From contig VZTG01004475.1 of the NCBI GenBank assembly GCA_013397845.1, positions 815,505 to 879,504 on the forward strand: 64,000 nt of DNA, read 5' to 3'. The stretch is from Melanocharis versteri (Eukaryota > Chordata > Aves > Passeriformes > Melanocharitidae). The first letter of the stretch is position 1. Each line of letters begins with the position of its first letter. The position numbers were made by a program, and so were the translations under genes. Below the pieces are notes generated by a model, which saw only the letters and a list, made by a program, of their open reading frames with translations, was not told the origin of the DNA and made no database searches. This document shows positions 25,911 to 37,619 of the stretch, piece after piece.

Positions 25911-28900
25911 AAATAGGCTTTATCAGTATTTTCATTTATTCATATTCTATCTGGGCTTTCTCATGGCTGTTTACCACTGTTCACTGCCACGACAGGATTT
26001 TTGGATGATGAACGTTCATCAGGACTTTCATTTGCGCTACGTCTGTCTCGCTTGATGGTGGACGAAACAGATCAGCTGGCTCTGGGTTGACTTTGTGCTC
26101 CTTTTCTGAGGCAAACTCAGAAAAGTTTGGCCACAATTTGGTGTCCAGTACGGGGCAGGGGGGCCTTGAGGCGGTCGCTGAGCTGCTGCTGCCAGTGCTG
26201 TTCAGGCTGCTGCTGGTCTGGCCACGTCCCACTGGACACCTGCATCTACCGTGTCTGTCTTTAAATCCGTGTAAACATGGACATCTCCTTTAGGTGAGGC
26301 TCTTCCATTTCAGGTTGGTTTGTTTTTTTTTCTGGAGGACAGAGCAGGTTGTTTCTCAGCTGGCTGCCCTTCTGGCAGGAGCTTCCCTCAGCCTGTTCCT
26401 CACATGTCCAGCTGCAGCACCTTTAGGGCTGTTTGGAGACATTTTAATAGTCAGAAGCCTAATATTTGCCACTAAATATTTAAACCTGGTAGTTCTTACT
26501 GCCACTTTTATTTTGTAATAAGGTGTTTGTTGCCACAAAAGTAGTTCAGTCGTTGTGTAGTTTTCTAAGAAAACACCAGATAATAACTTCAATTTATTCT
26601 GTATATAGCCAGAGAAGATGCAGGCATGTATACAGTTGTGTGCACAAAGACTTGCGTATACTTCATAAAGTGGATAATTTATCTACAAAACATCAGCCAT
26701 TCCTAAAAAACGCCCAAAAGCAACCAAAAAACCCCCAACAGCATAGGTGCTATAGGACATGCAGAGGATTTTAATTAGACTCTGACTTCAGACTCTTTTT
26801 CCAAAACACTCTGGTGTAGGTAGTCTGAAAAGTAAGGTTCATTAAACAGCATTCAATTAAAAAAAAAAAAATTGTCTGATGTGGTAAATGCACCATTACA
26901 CTCTGAACTCGTATGCCATATTTATTAAAATTTGATTGGAACTTCCTTTTCAAGTGACAAGCGCAGCACAGAATTATATGATATTTATATATTGTTTTCA
27001 TTATGAGGTTTACTTTAATATATTCTTCTGAGTTTATCTAGCATTTCAAGCTATACATCATAAACCTACCTGGAATGATGCTGGGGATTTTGATGTTTCT
27101 ACATCCAAGTGACCTTTCGTGATGTTTCTGTTCTGTTTTGTTAATTTATGGGGGAATAAATCGTGAGAATCAAAACATGAAATTACAGGAAACAGTTGTA
27201 AATGCTTCACCTCTCTTATGCCATTCACCTACTCAATAAAAACTAAGTTTAAAAATAAGTCTATTACAAAGACAAGAAGACACTCCAGGAAGCTGTACTG
27301 GTTTTTCTTTTGCTGTGCATTCTAAGAGAGAAGTTGATCCCAGGTTGGAACTGACTAGATGTACAATTTGGAGAGACCTTATCTTACTTGTTTACAAAAG
27401 TTAGTGCTAAATAATATTTCATATGTTATTTTATAGTACCATAAAATCCAGAACCCAACTTCCATAATCTATTTCCGTACGGAGTTGGCTGAGAAATGGA
27501 ACGAATAAAAAAATAATACAATGAAAAGTTTGCATTATGAGCCGCCTAAATCATAAGCCTAGGTTTTTTTACTTCCAATTAGGCAGCCAATTACGGCATT
27601 TGTAGTCAGAATGAAAATAACCCAAAAATTCAACTAGTGATTTTTATGATGTTTCTTTTATACGTGTCTATTTGCACATATAGATAAATTACTACTTACA
27701 CTTTGTGACTCAGATATTGTGACTCTTAAAGCCTTTTGACCTTTCCATAAGGACAAAATACACTGTTCTATGACAAAATTAAAATATTACGTATAAACTT
27801 GTATTATTTTGGGGTAATTTCACAACCATTAATTCTACCTTACACCCAACCCTCCTTTCTTCTTAATTTGCCCGTATCTTAACGTCTCACTAGAAGACAT
27901 CCCAAAATGCCAGGAGCGTGCTGAGTCTCACAGTGACAGTTTGCTGATGATTCCAATTCATTTGCATTTGCTTCCTTACGCTTTTACACCTTAATTTATG
28001 CCCATAATGCAAAGGGTGATGCACCTCTGATGTAATTTCACATTCCTTAGGTTAGGATGACTCGGCACCACGGACTTAAAAAGCCAATCAAACCTTGTGT
28101 GCTTCAGTGTTTATCTCGCCACCCTCAACCTCTTTGTAGGCAGCAATTCCTTGTCTAAAACATGAAGTTGCCACAACAGCATTCAGGAGAGTCTTTCTCT
28201 CAGCCTTCATAGGTGTTGAGTAGACCAGCACAATATTGGGTTGGTCTTTTGTGTGTGTTGTTTTTTTTTTCTTTAACGCTCTCCTCTCATTTTCATTAAA
28301 TTGCTCTGTTCCTGGGCTAACTCTGGTATCTTGTCTGTATCGTGCTGCTCCATGTCCATGGGATTCTGTGCTTCTGCATGAAACGAAGAATTAATAAGAT
28401 CAGCGTTTCTTCATTGCTTTCACACTTCAGAAGTATCAGAGTTCTGTGTAGAAGCAAGAGCAGATGTGTGTATATCCTTCTGACCTCTTTGTACCTGCAA
28501 AACTAAAGATAAGTTTTCTTTTTCGGTGTTGCTGTTATTTTCTTGTCTACAAGGACAACTTGTTCTTTATCATGCTAATTTTTATTTTTTGCGTCTTAGA
28601 TGTTGTGTTAGGAGTAAAACATGGTATAGAACTTCTTGTTTATTACTCTTTCCAGCTGCAGAATAGATGGCTGGAAAATCAGTGTCAATTCAACAAAAGC
28701 TATTGCACTGCAATTGAAAGATCAGACTGGACATTGTTAATTCCCTCTCTCTTTGGTGGTGTTTTGATATGGTTTTTTGGGGGGAAACATGTTCTAGGAG
28801 CTGTGTAATTAAATTATTACCTGCTGTATCACCATCTGCTTACATGATTTTGCAACGTTTCTAACCTCTGCGTGTGTGTTCACTTCATGACTTCAAGGAG

Positions 28901-31900
28901 GTGCCAAAAAAGCAGTGAACATATTCAGCAGATGGACTGAGGGACTCACACCCTCCAAGCAGTCAGTCTTGATTGTTCTGGGTATAATTAAGCATATTTC
29001 TTCTAAATCTAATTATTTAGTTTCAAAACATGGCAAAGATGTTTATATTTTCAATAGTAAAATATTCCTTATGGGATGAAGACCTACTCCAGATAATTTC
29101 TGTGGGTAAACATTACAATTAGAATGTTCTTGGTAAGGTAATGTTTGATTTTTGTCATTTAGCTCAATACTTGTATCATTATATTTTAAAAGAATTAACT
29201 CAATCCTTGCACTCTGCAGTATGCTGTAGGTAAACCTTAAAAACAAAGAACTGGATCTGGTCTGCCAAAAAGTGCGATTTAGATCTCGATGCTTAAATGC
29301 TTCAGGTATGTGTTTATTTTCAACCCTTAATAGATTTAATTCAAATCAATTGGAATGTTCAGAGGGTTAAGGTTGGAGCATGTTGTCCAGCAAAAAGCAA
29401 GGTATAATTTTAATTTAGAGAAGAAATCTGCAGATGTTAAATCTGCATGGAAGGAGGGCAATAAGACCTGTTTCTAATCAAGTATTAGAAGAGCATTCTC
29501 CCCAGCCTCAGTAGGTTATTTGAGTGTGTTTATAGTGGTCATGGATATCTTTGGGAACATCCATTGCATCCAGGTGTGATGGTGAATTACAGTTTATTGG
29601 GGTGTTGCTCCAGTACCATCCCACTCTACCAGGAAGCTGGAGCCCTGCTAGTTGGATGGGTTGTGCTTCTCTTGGCTTACAAAAGCAAACTGGCTTTGAT
29701 CTCATCTCAGTCCAGAATTGGTCTTTATCATTTATTAAAATAGTGGAAGTAAATAGTGAGACATCTTGATGATCACCAACTTCTGAGTTTACACAAACGA
29801 GGAAGCAAACCAGAAGACAACTATCATTATTAGCTGGTAATTCAAGTTGTGTTGTGGGGTGGAAAGCTAATGCTGACTCAGTTCTGCTGAATTCAGAGTA
29901 CAGTTTGGGGGAACTCGCCAAACTAATTTCCTTTAATGCTGATGAGAGTTAAGGAGCCTCTGCAGCCCACAGGAGGAGTTCATTGTGTCAGGATGAAGAA
30001 GTGATGATCCTCTCAAACACCTGTAGGCTGGGAATTCCATCGGCTGTTGCATTCATTAATAATCTTAAGACTTCCACTTTGTGACTCATGTCTAGTGGAG
30101 TCTCATTAAGTGAGAGTCCATTTAGATTTTATTCAGCTGTATGAAGGCTAAGTTGTGATAGGGCTCTAAGAAGATTTTGCTTACTACCACGTTGTGCAAG
30201 TTTTCAAATTTCTTACTCGTTTTGTAGTCATTTTGACCTTGATAAACCAGATTCAAACTACCTTCAAAGGCATTTAAGTAGCTTTCTTCAGAGCTATAGT
30301 AAAAAACTCTTACTAATACACTCTCTGCATTTCATTCCCTATATATTTATTTTTCTGGTTCTCATTAATTTAATTAGATTGCAGTCCTCCTTTTCTCTTT
30401 TCTGCGAGATTGCTCTGCTGGATAAATCCATTTTAACTTTGATGGCTTATGCTAGAGGTGCATACACATAGGTATCTACTCAAATAAAAGTGCCCAGAGT
30501 AAAGTATTCTCCTTTTCCCATAAACAAAATTCCCAATAGAGTCAGTAAAATTACTAGTTTTTGATAATCTGCATCTCTAATGAGAAAGTCATCTCTTTAC
30601 TTCAATGGTAGCTACTTCAATGATACATAAAAGTGCTTCGGAACAGTGCTGATTTTGTTTTTGAAATCACCCAGCAGCTTAACAACCAGCTTGGATATAA
30701 AATTCAGTTCTCCAGTTCTTTGTAGTAGTCTGCACTAGGTAGAAAAGTTTATGGGCATTTAGCCAACTGCCTTTTTATATGTTGCATCCACCTGTTTTGA
30801 CATTAATCCATAAAAATAAACTCCATATGTAGCCCAGAAAATGGTCTTTGTGGGTCCCAAGTTACAATGACAATAATTAAAATGGTTGCTTTCATGTCCC
30901 AGATGGTGACTGTGGTAGATAATTGTATTCTCTGCAATTATTTTGGACTAAGTTTAGCAGAGGAAGGTAAAAATCCAGTACGGTTTTGAAACAGCACACA
31001 ATGTTTAATTGGTTTAACTGAAGGCTTAATTTTTTCCAGGATCTAGAAGTAAGGGAAAAATGGAAATGGATTCCAGGTCCAGAAGAGATTCATGGAGCAT
31101 TTTTACATTACTTGCATACAGATGTGGCACAGTGGTCACTGCAGGGTTGCTGTCTTTACATTCCTTGTGGTGGGCTTTGGGCATGACCCTGGAATGGTTA
31201 GATTTGGGAATTTTGTAAAAAAGTACGAAAATGGGTAATGGAACTCTCTGCTTTTGGCCATATTCAGGCCAAGCCCTTTGTAATGTCTGGCAGAGCCTTT
31301 GTATCTGAGTGACAGAATCATAGCTTGATACTTTTTAAAAGAGATTGAAAAATTGAGTAATTAACTAACATACTGGTAGCCCACGACATATTATTCAATT
31401 GTAATTATTTTGCTTGTGTTAGAACAACCCTGATTGTTTCAGGCTGTATTTTGGTAGTATAAATATTTTGTGATGGAGCAGTGCTTTGTGACTTTCCGAG
31501 TTTTACATTTTCATGCCATTTGCCTAACATTTGGTCTCAAAACAGCTTTATTTTAAGTGCTATTGAAGATCATTTATTTTTAATAATGTCCCTGTTCATA
31601 AATAAATTATAAAAGCTATGAGACATACTTAATATAGTTCACTGTGTTTCTAAATACCCTTAATACATAAAGAAATTACAGGTGTGTCCTCTGTCTGAAG
31701 TACAGGGAATTCTGTGTGTTTGCTGTTGGGGGAAAAAAAAAAAAAGAAGAAAAGAAGAAGAGAATTCAGATTTTCAGTCTTGAATTTCTGTTAATGTACA
31801 AACTGTTTTCTAATGTTGATTCTTGGTTCATTTTAATTATAAATTTAGTCACTCTAAATTTTTCATGAGTTTGGGTGACTTTTCACTAGAGACTGATTTG

Positions 31901-34015
31901 CCTCTTTCCTTGCTGTGAATCATGAAAAACGTTGTACTGTGGAGCTCAATGGAAGACATTTCCCTGTAAAAAAGTAGCAGAGATGAAGGAAGTGCTGCTG
32001 CTTTTTTGATTTGCATGGCCTGATCCTCTTCCTCATGGGCATCTTCTGACTTCTCTTTTTTTTTTTCCTGAGCTTGGAATTAGGTCATGTATAAATAAAG
32101 CTGATTAAGTTGTTTTCTGAGGGAAATATTCCCACTAAAACCCTAAATTTAATAAAAATGCACATTTTTGGTGAGGAAATGTTTATTTCTAAGAGAAATA
32201 ATTAACAAGTTAAAGCACAGCATGTTCAGTTTTGAATGACGTTTCTGGGGAAACTGAAAAATTAGTTTTTAATTTCTTGAAGTCAAAGAAAATACAGATC
32301 CTCGTGGAGTTTAGGAATCCCTATTTCTGTATTTATTTATTTATTTATTTATTTAAATTTGTATTTCAAAAGGGAAGAAAGGCAGGAGAGACCAGGGCCA
32401 TACTGAGAGTCACTATAGTGATCTAGATCATTTCCCAGGGGCCTGCAGAGAGACAGAAGCTGCATATGAATGATGGTTGGTTGTACATTTGTTTATTTTG
32501 CGAAGTCTTCTTCCTTTAAGGAGACATCTAAGTATTGTAGGTAGAAAACAAGGCAGGCAATTGGACTGTAACTCATATTTTGATCAAAATTATCCGCATA
32601 ATGTTGAAATACCTAATATTTTGCAGAATTTTACAGTTTGTATTATTCAGAGTCACTAGTATCATGTTTCTTGGGAGTCCTTTTCAGTGTCAGTTATGGA
32701 TAATATTTTCATGATTATTGTCAGGTTATGTTCTCTGGAAATTAGCTTATTGATTCCTTTCAATTGGATGGTGACTTTTTGAGAACGCTGGTTTCTCACT
32801 GGCTCCTGGCTCTGCACAGACAGTGAGAGCTGGTGACTGAGATTAAAATTAGGCTGGGAATAAAATCAATAAAAAGCTTTATAACGTTGAAATGTCCATG
32901 AAATTCTCAAGTGTTTTTAAAATGAAGTCGTCTGAAGTAGTGCAGGTTTCCATTTGTTTGTGTCACTGGGAAGATGCAGCGGATGAAGCCCAAGCTAGGA
33001 AGCAATTAAATGTATTAACTGCCAGATGAAGGAAGGAAAGCCTAAAAAAAAGAAATCCAGATGGTTTTCCTGCTTCAGGCTGAAGGGTTCATAGAATAGG
33101 ACCTCTTCAAAAGGAGAAGTCTGCTTGGTCATGACTAGGTCCTGCTGTCTGGTTAGATCTTGTCATAAATCCACCTTTATTCTTCATCCAAACCTGCAGA
33201 GCTCCTGCAGAGAGTCCTGGTGGGAATTCTTGTGTTTCCATCCTGCTCCAACCCCGCTGCAGTTACTGAAGGGATTTTTGGAGATGGAGGACAGCAATAG
33301 CAAGGCATTGTGCCAGAAGCATGTGTGACCATGGCTGGGCTGGCACAGACCTTATTTGTGTGTTTATTCTGTGCTTTCTTACATAAAGGTGCCCCGAGAA
33401 GGAAGTTTTATCCACATTTTGGTGATGTGGAAATTGCGTCAAAGGCTGCAACGAATGCGAGATGTGTAAATGAAATGCTTCATTTATCAGTGATTTGGGG
33501 AACCTGCATCATTCCTGTGCTTCAAGGGTTACAAGTCAAGCAGTTTTTAGCAAGCTGCTAATCTGCTGTGCTTGCTCTATAGTTATAGTTGCTTGCTGTC
33601 CCAGGAGTTTCCAGCGAATGCTCATACAATCTGATTAACATGGTTCACATACAAAGGGCGCTGGCCTGGGGACTACCACGTCTCATTAATGGAAATGAAT
33701 TTTTCATGCCATGGCTGCTATGGCTGTGTGTTAAGACTTTCCATTTCTTTTTCCAATTCTGTCTCTTTTCTGTATTGTATTTTTTTTTTAAGCAACAATG
33801 TCTGCATGAATTTTAACAACCGGTTATATTACAGGTCGGAGAGTTTTTATTTTTGCATACTGATGTTATTTTTACTGAGAAACAGATGTATTGGCAGCAG
33901 AGGAAAGAAAAGGAGTGCAATGGCATACATTTGTGTTTATATTGAACCCTTTAGCTCTGATTGAATGCTTGATGAGTTCAGCTTAAGGATGAGGTGACTT
34001 GATCTGTTCTTGGCA
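25911..34015 (+). other. AT-rich intronic sequence
   Basis: No exon, RNA gene or clear transposon was recognised. A GC-richer patch at 25980-26290 has an 83-codon minus-strand frame rich in Ser in its first third; I could not assign it. Purine-rich simple sequence lies at about 31729-31764 (A run, then gaagaaaag units). The perfect microsatellite at 32331 is listed separately. Other open frames (for example 28464-28808 plus, 114 codons, hydrophobic) sit in T-rich sequence and are best explained by composition. Confidence 0.55.
32331..32354. repeat. (ATTT)6 microsatellite
   Basis: Six perfect ATTT units lie in AT-rich intron and are followed by aaattt. They have no coding context. The tract is of ordinary length and may be polymorphic. 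Confidence 0.95.
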
Positions 34016-34017
34016 GC

Positions 34018-34096
34018 AGTCCTGCTTTGTGTGGGAGGTTGGAGCAGGTGACCCTGTGAGGTCCCTGCCAGGCAACATTTTCATGATTCTGTGAAT
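34018..34096 (+). mobile_element. CR1 LINE, short 3' end fragment
   Basis: The stretch reads as the last ~80 bases of a CR1 element on the plus strand. It holds a 'ggttggagcaggtgaccc' block, then 'gaggtccctgccaggcaaca', and ends in 'atgattctgtga', which matches the octamer-repeat 3' terminus typical of CR1 (units like attctgtg). It is heavily 5'-truncated. It is the first of three same-strand CR1 tails within 3.3 kb. The 5' edge is uncertain. Confidence 0.75.
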
Positions 34097-34099
34097 TGT

Positions 34100-35900
34100 C
34101 AACTTTTCAGTGTAACTTTCCAGAATTAATTCCAGTATTGTAATTAATGTACCATCTCATCTTTTTAAGAGGCTGTGTAACGTGTTCTATATGGACGTAT
34201 TCTGGTTTATAGCTGAAAGCAGGGACAAAAGGTTTAGTCTTCTCCCAGCACTGTTCCTTGCAGTATTTTGGATTAATGTTGCTTTTTAAAGAAAATTGGA
34301 GAGGAAGCAATAGTACATATAAAGCCAATATGCAAAGTATGCTCAGTGACTGGTCATCCACAGCTGCTGTCCTGTGGCAATTGTTATTTGACATTGTTTG
34401 CTGTCAGCAGATTGTCATTTTCTGATTACCATTACTCTGTTGAAAGTTCCCAAAGATCACTGGCTGTCTTGTCCAGGGTGTGTACCTGGACATGGGCATC
34501 CAGCATCTTGCAGGATCATCAGCCCACGTTTAGCTGATGGTATAGAGCTGAATTAGCAGAAACCGTCAGCCCTTCTGTTCATGCTCTGTTCCCACTTCAG
34601 AAGGGAATTGCTGCAGTGCCTCTAAGCATCAGTTATATGGTTTATAGCCTCCTTTAGCTCAGTGTACTAAGCTATATGTTTCTTGAATATGTCCTCTTTG
34701 TTCTTGTCATAATGCACACTTTGCTTCTCTTCAACTGCTAATGTCTCTAAATCAAAAAGTTCCACAGCATAAACAATTTAAGCTGGAATAGCTATGCACA
34801 ACCCTGGCCAAGTCTAAAAGAAGGTTTATGAGAAGTTTTTCCTCTACAGTAGCTGATCTGGTTTTTTTAGATTATAAGGTGTGTATCACGCTCTTCTCTA
34901 AGTGGTCAAGAAGTGTTATGGTTGCTTTTTAAGAAATTATTCCTTGAGATATGTGTATGGACTAGCAGTATTAATAATCTCAGTCTACTGACAGTCTGTG
35001 ATAAATTCTGCACAGATGAAAGTTTGACTGTCAACTTGAGCGTGTCAAAAATGACCAGATCAGGCTGAGGCTGAGAATTGAGGTGATCTTTAGGATAATG
35101 GACTTCTCCAGTTTATTTCTTCTCATCTCCATAAACCTCAGCAAGGCTGAGAGGCTTCCCTCAATAATGATTGGGGCACCATCAAAGAGAGGCTGAAGAT
35201 TAAACCATAGGCCAAGCAGCTGTGCCTCTTTTCCCAAGGATGTGGTCACAACTGGGGAGGACTTGGCTGAAAACAGCGTCAGGTCTGGCTGCTTGTGTGA
35301 CTTAGTTCCAGAAGGGCTTCAGTAAAAGTGTGAAATCCTTCTGGAGAGCTACTGAAAGCACATACATTACTGATATGTGAAGCTTTACATGTAGATGTAC
35401 TTCATTACAGATCTTAAACCTGTGGCAGAGCTGCCAGAGGAAACAGCAGAAAGAAGGGGTGCTTCCTTGAATTTTTATCCTCAGGAGTCCACTGAGGAAT
35501 CCTCTGTTGACCTGAACTAACACATTTCGGATTTTGCTTTTTAAGAGAAATCATAAACTCACTTCAGCGTGTAGACATTGGCGGATTCAGGATGCTGAAT
35601 GTCACACCATGTTGACTATGTGTGAAAAAACATGTTCTGATAAATTCACAGGAATTGTACACCATGCAAAATTACACCTCCAGGCAGGCTCAAATGACCA
35701 AACTCTGACATTTCTCAAACTTGACAGCTTATTTCAGTAGAGATTTAGGAAAAAAAAAGGTCAAAGGACACCGAACATATTACTGCTGCACTCTGCCTAT
35801 AGCTATAGCAACAGTAAAACTTCTAATATTACATCATTGGGCAAATGAAGGGTTTCTCATTTAGGCCCTAGAAGCAGGAGTAAACAAAGCTTAGGAAGAA
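34100..35900 (+). other. Intronic sequence between CR1 fragments
   Basis: No exon or clear repeat was seen. Small open frames on both strands (for example 35031-35249 and 35302-35523 minus) show no family resemblance. The region is unique sequence of average AT content. Confidence 0.5.
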
Positions 35901-35902
35901 CA

Positions 35903-36266
35903 GCTGAGGGAGGTGCTGTTTAGAGGAAAGGAGGCTCAGGGGAGACCTTATCTTTTTTACAACTCCCTGAAAGGAGGTTTAGCCAGCTGGGGTCCATCTC
36001 TCCTCTCAGGTGACGAGTGGTGAGGCAGGAAGAAATGGCTTTAAGCTGCACCAGAGAAGGTTTGGATTGGATGTGAGGAAAAACTTCCTCACTGAAAGGG
36101 CTGGCACAGGCTGCCCAGGGGAGTCACCACCCCTGGAGGTGTTTAAAAGCTGTGCAGATGTGGCTCTTGGGGACGTGATGTAGTGGTGGCCTTGGCACTG
36201 CTGGGTTAATGGCTGGACTCGGTGACCTTGAAGGTCTTTTCCAGTCTAACCAACGCTGTGATTGTG
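35903..36266 (+). mobile_element. CR1 LINE, 3' fragment
   Basis: The segment follows the CR1 3' region in order on the plus strand. A 'ggctcaggggagacctta' block comes near 35931, then 'atggctttaagctg' near 36034. Next come 'ggatgtgaggaaaaacttcc' near 36069 and 'ggcacaggctgcccagggga' near 36103. Then 'cccctggaggtgtttaa' (near 36130) and 'ggctggactcggtgacctt' (near 36211) precede a degenerate octamer tail 'ctgtgattgtg' (to about 36266). It lacks the RT region. The minus-strand open frame 36124-36420 and neighbouring frames are shadows of it. Divergence is moderate. Confidence 0.9.
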
Positions 36267-36269
36267 TCC

Positions 36270-37115
36270 CTCTACAGATCATACTCAGGGCTGTTACAGC
36301 CTGATGGCCCCAGCAAACATCCCCTCGCCTGGCCAGGAGCAGTCTCAGGGCTGATAGTGCACGAACAGCTCGACTGCCTCCTGCCAGGAGTCCCTGTGCC
36401 TCGGCAGGTGTGCAGGGCACAGAAATGTGCTTTCACAAACATGGGCTCATCTTGGGTTGCAGTAGCGGTTGCCACGGCAACATCACTCTGTGTACTTGAG
36501 CTTTAACATTTGAGAGTTCACCCAGAAAATAAATTTGGCTTGATTATGAAGTACACTTGCTTGTTTTCTGAGTTCTTTGGATACAGATCATTGAAAAGAG
36601 CAGAAAATTATGTTACTGCCTTACTGTTTTCTGCCATAAACCATGCACAGAATCATTAAAGCTGTCATCTATCAAAATATAGTAAAATTCCAATAAAGCT
36701 AAATTGTAAATGTTGCCATCTTCAGCTCCATATTATATTATTTTTAAGGGCTCCCTGTCATTGTTGAACTTGATAAAACTGAGTGAAACCCCACTGAGCA
36801 AGAAATAAGAAAAAAAAATCCAGAAAATGTACTCTTGAAGTAAGGATTTAATTTTTTTGGTAAGTACTGACCTATTTTTCTACAGCGAGTTAGAATAACA
36901 CAGGATAGTGACAGCAGGAACCTTTCTCTGTGTGTCTATCAGTATTTTAAATATATCATTTAAAGTCCAGTTTTATCCAAAAAAATTACTCTTGACATGA
37001 GACATTAGGGCTTCATATTTCCTGTGTATCTCTGATTTCCATGTGCAATATTGCCAACAGGAAGATTTGTCTTCTGTAACCAGCTAAGTTTGAGAAATTG
37101 ATCCTAAACTCTGAA
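36270..37115 (+). other. Intronic sequence
   Basis: A GC-richer tract at 36280-36490 follows the CR1 end directly and carries overlapping open frames on both strands without recognisable products. The rest is AT-rich intron. No other feature was seen. Confidence 0.5.
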
Positions 37116-37117
37116 AA

Positions 37118-37250
37118 CTGGAGCACTTGGCACAGATTGCCCAGAAAGGCTGTGGAGTCTCCCTCACTGGAGATATCCCAGACCCATCTGGATGCAATCC
37201 TGTGCTGTGTCCTCTGGGATGACCCTGCTGGGGCAGCAAAGTTGGACCTG
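37118..37250 (+). mobile_element. CR1 LINE, 3' fragment (different subfamily)
   Basis: The sequence around 'ggcacagattgcccagaaag', 'gctgtggagtctccctcact', 'ggagatatcccagacccatc' and 'tctgggatgaccctgctggg' matches the 3' part of a CR1 variant in which the element reads 'ctgtggagtctccttcactggagatattc'. That wording differs from the copies at 35.9 kb and 46.8 kb, so it represents another subfamily. The terminal octamers are lost or unrecognisable. Edges are approximate. Confidence 0.75.
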
Positions 37251-37489
37251 TTTTAGATAAAATTGTATCCCAAATGCTCCAGAGTCATCAGCTTGTCTGT
37301 GGGTTGTGGCTTCTTTTTTTTCTGTTTGATTTGGTTTATTTGGGTTTTTTCCCCTAAACCGAATGTGTTAAAATCTTCGTTGCAAGATTTTGTCAATGAT
37401 TGTTTAAAATCAGGAATGGAGTTGATGCCTATGATGAGGCCAGATTCCTGTTTTTCTTGTTTGTAGCTCATCCATAAAAGTGACCTTTT

Positions 37490-37615
37490 CATTTTGGATT
37501 TCTTGTGTTTGTTTTTGTTGTTAGTTGGCCAGTTGGTTGTGATGTTGGTTTGTTGGTTTTTGGTTGTGGGTTTTGTTTTGTTTTTTTCTGGTTTGTGGGG
37601 TTTTTTTGTTCTTTC
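37490..37615. repeat. GT-rich low-complexity tract
   Basis: About 125 bases are almost entirely G and T (gtttgttttt, ttggttgtg, ggtttttttg). The lack of A on this strand removes minus-strand stops and creates the lysine/asparagine/threonine-rich 136-codon minus-strand frame at 37253-37663. That frame is an artefact of composition. Confidence 0.8.
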
Positions 37616-37619
37616 CAAG

